This document shows positions 25,447-34,261 of a stretch of DNA of 64,000 bases, piece by piece; the first letter of the stretch is position 1; the number at the start of each line of letters is the position of its first letter. Position numbers and translations under genes: made by a program. The notes under the pieces were generated by a model. That model was not told the origin of the DNA, searched no databases, and saw nothing but the letters and a program-made list of their open reading frames with translations. The stretch comes from Paenibacillus mangrovi (GTDB lineage Bacteria; Bacillota; Bacilli; Paenibacillales; Paenibacillaceae): NCBI RefSeq assembly GCF_022898935.1, contig NZ_JALIRP010000017.1, positions 1 through 64,000 of the forward strand. Reading direction: 5' to 3'.

Positions 25447-28400
25447 TTGGCAGGACATCTTGTTCAGTATGGTCGACGCACTCGGCGAAGTTATGCGCGA
25501 ATTAATGAAGTACTAGAGGTTCCGAACCTGATCGAAATCCAACAGAAATCATACGAATGGTTTTTGGAGGAAGGATTGCGCGAAATGTTCCAGGATATCT
25601 CGCCAATTCAGGATTTTACGGGAAATTTGGTGCTGGAGTTCATTGACTACAGCCTTGGTGAACCTAAATACACCGTCGATGACGCAAAGGAACGCGACGT
25701 GACGTATGCAGCACCTCTACGGGTGAAGGTACGGCTCATCAACAAAGAGACCGGAGAAGTCAAAGAACAGGAAGTATTCATGGGGGATTTCCCTCTGATG
25801 ACGGAGACCGGTACATTTATTATCAATGGCGCAGAACGGGTCATTGTCAGCCAGTTGGTACGCTCTCCTAGCGTCTACTTCAGTACGAAAGTCGATAAGA
25901 ACGGCAAAAAGACATACGGCGCGACAGTTATTCCTAACCGCGGCGCATGGCTTGAACTGGAGACGGATGCGAAGGATATTATGTATGTCCGGATTGACCG
26001 TACCCGTAAAATTCCGGTTACCGTTTTGCTTCGGGCGCTTGGTTTCGGCAGCGACGCCGAGATTTTGGACCTGCTTGGCAACGACGAATATATCCGCAAT
26101 ACGCTGGACAAAGACAATACCGATTCTACGGAAAAAGCGCTCATTGAAATTTACGAACGCCTCCGTCCAGGCGAACCGCCTACGCTGGATAACGCAAAAA
26201 GTCTCCTCGTAGCGCGTTTCTTTGATCCGAAACGATATGATCTGGCCAACGTCGGCCGTTATAAAATCAATAAAAAGCTCCATATCAAGAACCGTCTCTT
26301 CAACCAACGCCTTGCTGAAACGCTGATCGACACCCAGACGGGCGAGATCATTGCGGAAGCAGGACAGATGGTTGACCGCCGTTTGCTCGATGAGATTCTA
26401 CCTCATCTGGACAATATGGCTGGACACAAAACCTACCATGTAGCCAACGGCGTGCTGGATGCGGACGACATTCCGCTGCAAAGCATTGATGTGTTCTCTC
26501 CGATTGAGGACGGAAAAGTAATTAAAGTCATCGCGAATGCCAACATCGATAAAACGGTGAAGCATATTACGCCTGCTGATATTATTTCCTCGATCAGTTA
26601 CTTTATTAATCTGCTGCACGGCATCGGCAACACGGATGACATTGACCACCTTGGTAACCGTCGTCTGCGTTCTGTTGGTGAACTGCTTCAGAATCAGTTC
26701 CGTATCGGTCTGTCCCGTATGGAACGTGTGGTTCGTGAAAGAATGTCGATCCAGGATGCGAATGTCATCACGCCACAGGCGCTGATTAACATACGTCCTG
26801 TGATTGCATCCATTAAAGAGTTCTTCGGAAGCTCCCAGCTGTCACAGTTTATGGACCAAACGAACCCGCTTGCTGAGCTGACGCACAAACGCCGTCTGTC
26901 TGCACTCGGACCCGGCGGTTTGACGCGTGAACGCGCGGGCTTTGAAGTCCGTGACGTCCATCACAGTCACTACGGCCGTATGTGTCCAATCGAAACGCCG
27001 GAAGGTCCGAACATCGGTTTGATCAACTCCCTGTCTACATTCGCCCGTATTAATGAGTACGGCTTTATCGAAGCTCCGTACCGTTGGGTTGATCCGAAGA
27101 CAGGCGTCGTAACCGATCATATCGACTATCTGACGGCTGACGAAGAAGACAACTATGTAGTCGCTCAGGCAAACGCGGTACTTAATGAAGACGGAACGTT
27201 TGCGGAAGAAATGGTTATCGTCCGCTACAACAAACAGTCCGACAACATCTTGCCGATGCCAAACGAACGTGTTGACTACATGGACGTATCCCCTAAACAA
27301 GTGGTATCCGTCGCAACGGCGCTCATTCCGTTCCTCGAGAACGATGACTCTAACCGTGCGCTGATGGGATCGAACATGCAGCGTCAAGCTGTGCCACTGT
27401 TGATTCCTAAAGCTCCGCTTGTCGGAACAGGTATGGAACACAAATCGGCGAAGGATTCGGGCGTATGTATCGTTTCTAAGCATGATGGCATTGTGGAACG
27501 TTCGAGTGCGGACGAGATCTGGGTACGCCGGATCGAAAACGTGGACGGCAAAGAAGTGAAGGGCGATATCGTTAAACATAAATTACACAAATTTATGCGT
27601 TCGAACCAAGGAACGTGCATCAACCAACGTCCGCTCGCCAAAAAAGGCGACATCGTGAAGAAAGGCGACATTCTGGCAGACGGACCTTCCACAGAGATGG
27701 GTGAATTGGCCCTGGGCCGCAACGTTGTCGTTGCGTTCATGACCTGGGAAGGTTACAACTACGAGGATGCCATTCTGCTGAGCGAGAAGATGGTTAAAGA
27801 GGACGTATATACTTCGATTCACATCGAGGAATATGAATCCGAAGCACGTGATACCAAGCTCGGACCTGAGGAAATCACCCGCGATATTCCAAACGTTGGT
27901 GAAGATGCTCTCAAGAACCTCGACGAGCGCGGCATAATCCGCATCGGTGCCGAAATCAGCGCCGGCGACATTCTGGTTGGTAAAGTAACTCCTAAAGGTG
28001 TTACGGAACTGACGGCTGAAGAACGTCTCCTGCACGCGATCTTCGGTGAGAAAGCCCGCGAAGTTCGCGACACGTCCCTCCGCGTACCGCATGGTAGTGA
28101 CGGTATTATCGTTGACGTTAAAGTGTTTACCCGCGAGAACGGCGATGAGCTGCCTCCTGGCGTAAATCAACTGGTTCGTGTGTACATTGCTCAGAAGCGT
28201 AAAATCTCTGAGGGTGACAAAATGGCCGGGCGTCACGGTAACAAAGGGGTCGTGGCCCGTATCCTTCCGGAAGAAGATATGCCGTTCCTGCCGGACGGTA
28301 CGCCTGTACAGGTCGTGCTGAACCCGCTGGGCGTACCTTCGCGGATGAATATCGGGCAGGTGCTCGAAGTCCATCTGGGCTTTGCGGCCATGCAGCTTGG

Positions 28401-28992
28401 CATTCACGTGGCAACGCCGGTATTCGACGGAGCCAATGAGTATGACGTGTTTGACACGATGGAAGAGGCAGGCATGCAGCGCAATGGTAAGACCGTGCTG
28501 TATGACGGACGTACTGGCGAAAGATTTGAACGCGAAGTTACGGTTGGCGTCATGCACATGATCAAACTGGCGCACATGGTTGACGATAAAATCCATGCCC
28601 GTTCGACAGGTCCTTACTCTCTCGTTACGCAGCAGCCTCTGGGTGGTAAAGCTCAGTTCGGCGGTCAGCGCTTCGGTGAGATGGAAGTGTGGGCGCTGGA
28701 AGCCTACGGCGCCGCATATACGCTGCAGGAAATCCTCACCGTCAAATCCGACGACGTTGTCGGCCGGGTGAAGACGTACGAATCCATCGTCAAGGGCGAG
28801 AACGTTCCGGAGCCAGGTGTTCCTGAATCGTTCAAGGTCTTGATCAAAGAGCTTCAGTCTCTGGGTATGGATGTGAAGATCTTGAGCGGCGACGAGCAGG
28901 AAATCGAGATGAAAGAGCTCGATGATGAAGATGAGACTGCAGGCGATAAGCTGAGCCTCAATCTAGAAGGCGCGGAAGTCGGAGTGGAATAA
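25447..28992 (+). CDS. rpoB: DNA-directed RNA polymerase subunit beta
   Basis: 1181 residues. The rifampicin pocket SSQLSQFMDQTNPLAELTH is wild type at the usual resistance positions, followed by KRRLSALGPGGLTRERAGFE. The C-terminal GGKAQFGGQRFGEMEVWALE and a Bacillota-type acidic tail are present. ATG 25429 opens the frame, but GAGGGGTGA (25431-25439) lies 7 nt before TTG 25447, which gives MAGHLVQYG, the start I recall for Paenibacillus. The extra six residues are the alternative. Confidence 0.97.
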   Translation: MAGHLVQYGRRTRRSYARINEVLEVPNLIEIQQKSYEWFLEEGLREMFQDISPIQDFTGNLVLEFIDYSLGEPKYTVDDAKERDVTYAAPLRVKVRLINKETGEVKEQEVFMGDFPLMTETGTFIINGAERVIVSQLVRSPSVYFSTKVDKNGKKTYGATVIPNRGAWLELETDAKDIMYVRIDRTRKIPVTVLLRALGFGSDAEILDLLGNDEYIRNTLDKDNTDSTEKALIEIYERLRPGEPPTLDNAKSLLVARFFDPKRYDLANVGRYKINKKLHIKNRLFNQRLAETLIDTQTGEIIAEAGQMVDRRLLDEILPHLDNMAGHKTYHVANGVLDADDIPLQSIDVFSPIEDGKVIKVIANANIDKTVKHITPADIISSISYFINLLHGIGNTDDIDHLGNRRLRSVGELLQNQFRIGLSRMERVVRERMSIQDANVITPQALINIRPVIASIKEFFGSSQLSQFMDQTNPLAELTHKRRLSALGPGGLTRERAGFEVRDVHHSHYGRMCPIETPEGPNIGLINSLSTFARINEYGFIEAPYRWVDPKTGVVTDHIDYLTADEEDNYVVAQANAVLNEDGTFAEEMVIVRYNKQSDNILPMPNERVDYMDVSPKQVVSVATALIPFLENDDSNRALMGSNMQRQAVPLLIPKAPLVGTGMEHKSAKDSGVCIVSKHDGIVERSSADEIWVRRIENVDGKEVKGDIVKHKLHKFMRSNQGTCINQRPLAKKGDIVKKGDILADGPSTEMGELALGRNVVVAFMTWEGYNYEDAILLSEKMVKEDVYTSIHIEEYESEARDTKLGPEEITRDIPNVGEDALKNLDERGIIRIGAEISAGDILVGKVTPKGVTELTAEERLLHAIFGEKAREVRDTSLRVPHGSDGIIVDVKVFTRENGDELPPGVNQLVRVYIAQKRKISEGDKMAGRHGNKGVVARILPEEDMPFLPDGTPVQVVLNPLGVPSRMNIGQVLEVHLGFAAMQLGIHVATPVFDGANEYDVFDTMEEAGMQRNGKTVLYDGRTGERFEREVTVGVMHMIKLAHMVDDKIHARSTGPYSLVTQQPLGGKAQFGGQRFGEMEVWALEAYGAAYTLQEILTVKSDDVVGRVKTYESIVKGENVPEPGVPESFKVLIKELQSLGMDVKILSGDEQEIEMKELDDEDETAGDKLSLNLEGAEVGVE

Positions 28993-29071
28993 GTTCGTGA
29001 GTGGCGGCGGACGGGGCTAACCCGTCTGCCTCATTCTCGGATTAAAACAATAGGACTAGGAGGGTTGCTCC

Positions 29072-32000
29072 TTGTTGGACGTAAACAATTTCGAATTCAT
29101 GAAAATCGGGCTTGCATCCCCGGAAAAAATTCGTTCATGGTCCCGCGGAGAAGTAAAAAAACCGGAAACCATCAATTACCGTACGCTGAAACCGGAGAAA
29201 GAAGGCCTGTTCTGCGAACGTATTTTTGGACCGCAAAAAGACTGGGAATGCCATTGTGGTAAATATAAGCGTGTCCGTTACAAAGGCGTTGTCTGCGACC
29301 GCTGCGGCGTCGAAGTAACCCGTGCGAAAGTTCGTCGCGAACGGATGGGCCATATTGAGCTGGCAGCTCCCGTATCCCATATCTGGTACTTTAAAGGCAT
29401 TCCGAGCCGTATGGGTCTCGCTTTGGATATGTCTCCAAGATCTCTGGAAGAGATCATTTACTTTGCATCTTATGTTGTAACGGATCCAGGAGATACGCCT
29501 CTGGAGAAGAAACAGCTTTTGTCTGAAAAAGAATACCGCAGCTACCGTGAGAAATACGGCTACGGATTCCAAGCAGGCATGGGTGCTGAAGCCATCAAGA
29601 AACTTCTTCAGGACCTCGATGTGGAGAAAGAACTCGATTTCCTGAAAGAGGAGCTTCGTACCGCTCAAGGCCAGCGTCGTAACCGTGCGATCAAACGCCT
29701 TGAAGTGATCGAAGCATTCCGTAATTCCGGCAACAAGCCTGAATGGATGATCATGGATGTTCTTCCGGTTATTCCTCCGGAACTTCGTCCGATGGTACAA
29801 CTGGACGGCGGACGTTTCGCAACGTCTGACCTGAATGACCTGTACCGCCGTGTAATCAACCGTAACAATCGTCTCAAGCGCCTGCTTGACCTCGGTGCTC
29901 CGGACATCATCGTACAGAACGAAAAACGGATGCTGCAGGAAGCTGTCGACGCGCTGATCGATAACGGCCGCCGCGGACGTCCTGTAACAGGTCCTGGTAA
30001 CCGTCCGCTCAAATCCCTCAGCCATATGCTGAAAGGTAAACAAGGACGTTTCCGTCAAAACCTGCTCGGTAAACGTGTTGACTACTCCGGCCGTTCTGTT
30101 ATCGTCGTTGGACCGTACCTGAAAATGTATCAATGCGGTCTGCCGAAGAAAATGGCGCTGGAACTGTTTAAACCGTTTGTTATGAAAGAACTGGTCAATA
30201 AAGGCCTTGCTCATAATATTAAGAGCGCTAAACGGAAAGTTGAACGTGTAAGTCCGGATGTATGGGATGTACTCGAAGAAGTCATTAAAGAACACCCAGT
30301 ACTGCTGAACCGCGCACCGACGCTTCACCGTTTGGGTATTCAAGCGTTCGAACCGATCCTGGTTGAAGGCCACGCGATCCGTCTTCACCCGCTCGTATGT
30401 ACGGCGTACAATGCCGACTTCGACGGTGACCAAATGGCGGTTCACGTTCCACTGTCTGCTGAAGCTCAGGCCGAGGCCCGCATTCTGATGCTGGCATCTG
30501 GTAACATCCTGAACCCTAAAGACGGTAAACCAGTCGTTACCCCTTCCCAGGATATGGTCCTTGGTTCTTTCTATCTGACGATGGATAACAAGGAAGAGAA
30601 GGGAAGCGGCATGATCCTGCGCTCCGTGAATGAAGCCGTATCGGCTTACCAACGCGGTACAGCAGGATTGCACGCCCGTGTTGCGATTCCGGTTAAAGCA
30701 CTGGGTAAAACCAGCTTTACCGAGAAGCAGCAAGACGCAATGCTCTTGACGACTGTTGGACGCATCATTTTCAACGAAATTTTCCCAAGCAGCTTCCCGT
30801 ACATTAACGAAGCAACCCGCGACAATCTGTTCAACGGAACGCCTGAGAAATATTTCGTTTATGAAAAAGGCGCGGATATCCGTGAGCGCATGTTCGCATT
30901 GCCTATCAGCAGCGCTGTAGGTAAAGAATACCTCGGACAAATCATTGCTCGCTGCTTCGAGATTTACCATACAACGGAAACCTCCGTTATTTTGGATAAA
31001 ATCAAACAGCTCGGATTCACATATTCGACCCGTGCCGGCGTAACGGTTGCGGTAGCGGACGTTATCGTGCCTGATGAAAAACAAGCGATCCTGAAGGAAT
31101 CCGACGACAAGGTAGCGGTTGTAACGAACCAATACCGTCGTGGTCTGATTACCAACGAAGAACGCTATGACCGTGTCATCGACATTTGGTCCAAAGCCAA
31201 AGACGATATTACGGAAGTCCTCATGAAATCGATGGACCGTTTCAACTCCATCATGCTCATGGTTGACTCCAAAGCACGGGGTAACAAATCGCAGATCACC
31301 CAGCTGGGCGGTATGCGGGGTCTGATGGCCAACCCATCCGGTCGGATCATCGAACTCCCAATCAAATCAAACTTCCGTGAAGGTCTGACCGTCCTCGAGT
31401 ACTTCTTGTCCACGCACGGCGCGCGGAAAGGTCTGGCGGATACGGCGCTTCGTACCGCTGACTCGGGTTACTTGACCCGTCGTCTGGTTGACGTTGCGCA
31501 GGACGTGATTGTACGCGAGGAAGACTGTGGAACGGATAAAGGCTTCACCGTCAGCCGTATTCAAGACGGTAAAGAGGTTATCGAGGATCTTTACGATCGT
31601 ATCGAAGGCCGTTACTGCTTCGAGACCGTTCGCCATCCGGAAACCAAAGAAATTCTGGTTCACCGCAACGAACTGATCGATTCGGACAAAGCGAACCTGA
31701 TCGTAGATTCCGGCGTTACCAAGCTGCAAATCCGCTCTGTGCTCAGCTGCCGTGCGCGTCATGGCGTATGTAAGAAGTGTTACGGACGGAACCTGGCTAC
31801 GGGTAAATTCGTCGAAATCGGTGAAGCAGTCGGCATCATCGCTGCCCAATCCATCGGCGAACCGGGAACCCAGCTCACCATGCGTACGTTCCATACAGGC
31901 GGCGTAGCAGGTGACGATATCACCCAGGGTCTTCCGCGTATCCAGGAGCTCTTTGAAGCCCGGAATCCGAAAGGTCAAGCAACCATCAGTGAAATTGATG

Positions 32001-32686
32001 GCGTGGTTAAAGAGATCCGTGAAGGTAAAGACCGCCGCGAGATCGAAGTTCAAGGGGAAGCGGAAACGAAAACCTACTCCGTTACCTACGGTTCCCGTCT
32101 GCGCGTAAGCGAAGGACAGGAAATCGAAGCTGGCGACGAGTTGACCGAAGGTTCGATCGACCCTAAAGAAATGCTGCGCATCAAAGGGATCCGCGGCGTG
32201 CAGAACTACATCCTTCAGGAAGTTCAGCGCGTATACCGGAATCAGGGCGTAGAAATCAACGACAAGCACGTCGAAGTTATGATCAAGCAGATGCTGCGTA
32301 AGATCCGGATCGTAGATGCCGGGGATACAACGCTCCTGCCTGGCGCTTTCAGCGATATGCATGAATACGAAGCAGCGAACAAAGAAGCGATTCTGAGCGG
32401 CAAGGAACCGGCTGTTGCCAAACCTGTACTGCTCGGTATCACCAAAGCTTCCCTGGAAACTGATTCGTTCCTGTCTGCCGCATCCTTCCAGGAAACAACG
32501 CGCGTGTTGACAGACGCTGCCATCAAAGGCAAAGTCGACCAGCTGCTCGGCCTGAAAGAAAATGTCATCATCGGTAAATTGATCCCTGCAGGTACAGGTA
32601 TGAACCGTTACCGCAGCGTCAAATTCGATGATCCGAATGCGGAAAATGACAGCTCTAAAGAGCTCGAAACTGCTTCTGTAGAATAA
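29072..32686 (+). CDS. rpoC: DNA-directed RNA polymerase subunit beta'
   Basis: 1204 residues starting at TTG with GGAGG (29059-29063) 8 nt upstream; B. subtilis rpoC also starts with TTG. Zinc finger 1 is CHCGKYKR...CDRCG, the catalytic loop NADFDGDQM holds the three magnesium-binding aspartates, and a second zinc site includes CRARHGVCKKCYG. The bridge and trigger-helix region GEPGTQLTMRTFHTGG is intact. 79 nt after rpoB on the same transcript. Confidence 0.98.
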   Translation: MLDVNNFEFMKIGLASPEKIRSWSRGEVKKPETINYRTLKPEKEGLFCERIFGPQKDWECHCGKYKRVRYKGVVCDRCGVEVTRAKVRRERMGHIELAAPVSHIWYFKGIPSRMGLALDMSPRSLEEIIYFASYVVTDPGDTPLEKKQLLSEKEYRSYREKYGYGFQAGMGAEAIKKLLQDLDVEKELDFLKEELRTAQGQRRNRAIKRLEVIEAFRNSGNKPEWMIMDVLPVIPPELRPMVQLDGGRFATSDLNDLYRRVINRNNRLKRLLDLGAPDIIVQNEKRMLQEAVDALIDNGRRGRPVTGPGNRPLKSLSHMLKGKQGRFRQNLLGKRVDYSGRSVIVVGPYLKMYQCGLPKKMALELFKPFVMKELVNKGLAHNIKSAKRKVERVSPDVWDVLEEVIKEHPVLLNRAPTLHRLGIQAFEPILVEGHAIRLHPLVCTAYNADFDGDQMAVHVPLSAEAQAEARILMLASGNILNPKDGKPVVTPSQDMVLGSFYLTMDNKEEKGSGMILRSVNEAVSAYQRGTAGLHARVAIPVKALGKTSFTEKQQDAMLLTTVGRIIFNEIFPSSFPYINEATRDNLFNGTPEKYFVYEKGADIRERMFALPISSAVGKEYLGQIIARCFEIYHTTETSVILDKIKQLGFTYSTRAGVTVAVADVIVPDEKQAILKESDDKVAVVTNQYRRGLITNEERYDRVIDIWSKAKDDITEVLMKSMDRFNSIMLMVDSKARGNKSQITQLGGMRGLMANPSGRIIELPIKSNFREGLTVLEYFLSTHGARKGLADTALRTADSGYLTRRLVDVAQDVIVREEDCGTDKGFTVSRIQDGKEVIEDLYDRIEGRYCFETVRHPETKEILVHRNELIDSDKANLIVDSGVTKLQIRSVLSCRARHGVCKKCYGRNLATGKFVEIGEAVGIIAAQSIGEPGTQLTMRTFHTGGVAGDDITQGLPRIQELFEARNPKGQATISEIDGVVKEIREGKDRREIEVQGEAETKTYSVTYGSRLRVSEGQEIEAGDELTEGSIDPKEMLRIKGIRGVQNYILQEVQRVYRNQGVEINDKHVEVMIKQMLRKIRIVDAGDTTLLPGAFSDMHEYEAANKEAILSGKEPAVAKPVLLGITKASLETDSFLSAASFQETTRVLTDAAIKGKVDQLLGLKENVIIGKLIPAGTGMNRYRSVKFDDPNAENDSSKELETASVE

Positions 32687-32774
32687 GTCGAGAATATGGA
32701 GAGCGAGTTGCGAGGGTGGCCGGGCAGCCGTGCTGCCTTCGCGAAAGCTTTTCAATGATTTTCTGTTGAAGTTC

Positions 32775-32803
32775 TTGACATCGCTCAGCGCAGGTGCTAA
32801 TAT
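32775..32803 (+). promoter_or_regulatory. Promoter upstream of the L7Ae-like gene
   Basis: Perfect TTGACA (32775-32780), a 17-nt spacer and TAATAT (32798-32803). The rpoC-rplGB gap also has a GC-rich hairpin near 32711-32744 without a T run. Confidence 0.8.
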
Positions 32804-32856
32804 ATCAAAGGTGCGTGAGCGGCAACATCCCTGTGCTTTTGGAGGAGTCGTAAAAG

Positions 32857-33108
32857 ATGTCTAATGATAAAGGATTACAGGATGCTCATGTAAAGATCGG
32901 GGCCAAACAAACCATGAAGCTCGTGGAGTTAGGCCAAGCCGCAGAAGTTTATGTGGCTGAAGATGCGGAAAACCGGCTCATTTCCAAGATCGAAGGCCTG
33001 TGCAACAAGCACGGCGTGAAGATCACCTATGTGGACACCATGCAGCATTTGGGGAAAGCATGCGGTATTGAAGTGGGTGCAGCAATGGCTGCCATCATTA
33101 AACCATAG
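32857..33108 (+). CDS. rplGB: L7Ae-family K-turn RNA-binding protein (YbxF)
   Basis: An 83-residue single L7Ae/L30e domain; the RNA-contact segment KIGAKQTMKLVELGQAAEVYVAED begins near residue 13, and the C-terminal GIEVGAAMAA is typical. B. subtilis YbxF binds kink-turns in vitro, including that of the SAM riboswitch, so rRNA or leader RNAs are possible partners. It occupies the standard slot between rpoC and rpsL. Confidence 0.93.
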   Translation: MSNDKGLQDAHVKIGAKQTMKLVELGQAAEVYVAEDAENRLISKIEGLCNKHGVKITYVDTMQHLGKACGIEVGAAMAAIIKP

Positions 33109-33146
33109 TGATATGGAATGGACAATATGTTCAATCTGTAAGGAAC

Positions 33147-33185
33147 GTTTTTGTTGGAGAAGGCTTAAATTCTCTCGGCAAAAAC
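33147..33185 (+). promoter_or_regulatory. Hairpin in the rpsL leader
   Basis: GTTTTTGTT (33147-33155) pairs with GGCAAAAAC (33177-33185), extended by AGAA/TTCT. It has no T run, so it is not a terminator; it may act in processing or in control of the str operon. Confidence 0.5.
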
Positions 33186-33276
33186 TTTTCATTTGTTCTT
33201 TTATGAACCACCTGGGTCTGTGGACTTAAAAAATGGTTTGTAAGGAGAATAATCATATTGGAAGGGGGTGGCTAGA

Positions 33277-33699
33277 ATGCCAACAATTAACCAACTAGTT
33301 CGCAAAGGACGTCAAGCAAAAATCTACAAATCGAAGTCCCCTGCTCTGCAGAAAGGATATAACGCTTTGAAGCGTGAAGATACGGATTTGAGCGCTCCTC
33401 AAAAACGTGGGGTTTGCACCCGTGTAGGTACAATGACTCCGAAGAAACCGAACTCCGCACTTCGTAAATATGCCCGTGTTCGCTTGACGAACCGCATTGA
33501 GGTGACTGCTTACATTCCGGGGATCGGACACAACCTGCAAGAGCACAGTGTGGTATTGGTTCGCGGTGGACGGGTAAAAGACCTTCCGGGTGTACGTTAC
33601 CACATCGTTCGCGGCGCACTTGATACAGCTGGTGTGAACAACCGTATGCAGGCTCGTTCCAAATACGGCGCTAAGCGTCCTAAAGCTAAAAAATCCTAA
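33277..33699 (+). CDS. rpsL: 30S ribosomal protein S12
   Basis: 140 residues. The decoding-centre loops TPKKPNSALRK (K at the streptomycin position) and GRVKDLPGVRYH are wild type. The frame opens at GTG 33268, but AAGGGGGTG (33262-33270) fits ATG 33277, giving MPTINQLVRKG as in all relatives. First gene of the str operon. Confidence 0.98.
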   Translation: MPTINQLVRKGRQAKIYKSKSPALQKGYNALKREDTDLSAPQKRGVCTRVGTMTPKKPNSALRKYARVRLTNRIEVTAYIPGIGHNLQEHSVVLVRGGRVKDLPGVRYHIVRGALDTAGVNNRMQARSKYGAKRPKAKKS

Positions 33700-33742
33700 T
33701 GGATTCCATAAGAATTAAACATGATGAGAAAGGGGGATATCC

Positions 33743-34213
33743 ATGCCACGCAAAGGTCCAGTTACCAAAAGAGACGTGCTGCCAGATCCGGTGTATAACA
33801 GCAAGCTGGTTACTCGTCTGATCAACCGCATTATGCTGGATGGTAAAAGAGGTGTTGCTCAAAGCATTCTTTACAATTCGTTCAAGTTGATTCAAGAACG
33901 TACTGGTAAAGATCCTATGGAAGTGTTTGAAGCAGCTATCAAAAATATCATGCCAGTTCTGGAAGTTAAAGCTCGCCGTGTCGGCGGTGCCAACTACCAG
34001 GTACCAATCGAAGTAAAACCAGAGAGACGTACTGCTCTCGGTCTTCGTTGGCTCGTAAACTACTCCCGCAACCGCGGTGAGAAAACCATGGAAGAGCGTT
34101 TGGCAGCAGAGATCATCGATGCTTCCAACAACACAGGCGCTTCCGTTAAGAAACGCGAAGACACACACAAAATGGCTGAAGCGAACAAAGCGTTTGCACA
34201 CTACCGCTGGTAG
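33743..34213 (+). CDS. rpsG: 30S ribosomal protein S7
   Basis: 156 residues, typical. MPRKGPVTKRDVLPDP at the start and the C-terminal KREDTHKMAEANKAFAHYRW match the family. Organises the 16S rRNA head at the E site. AAAGGGGG precedes ATG 33743; fusA follows by 48 nt. Confidence 0.98.
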   Translation: MPRKGPVTKRDVLPDPVYNSKLVTRLINRIMLDGKRGVAQSILYNSFKLIQERTGKDPMEVFEAAIKNIMPVLEVKARRVGGANYQVPIEVKPERRTALGLRWLVNYSRNRGEKTMEERLAAEIIDASNNTGASVKKREDTHKMAEANKAFAHYRW

Positions 34214-34261
34214 GATTCAGTTCAACATATTACACTTCAATTTTGAAGGGAGACTATTTTC

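Noticed and set aside
29135..31132. 665-codon open frame antisense to rpoC
   Set aside because: It mirrors the strongly biased codons of rpoC, has no ribosome binding site or recognisable domain, and is low-complexity in composition.
31367..32755. 462-codon open frame antisense to the 3' part of rpoC
   Set aside because: Same codon-bias artefact; ends in the rpoC-rplGB gap without a promoter.
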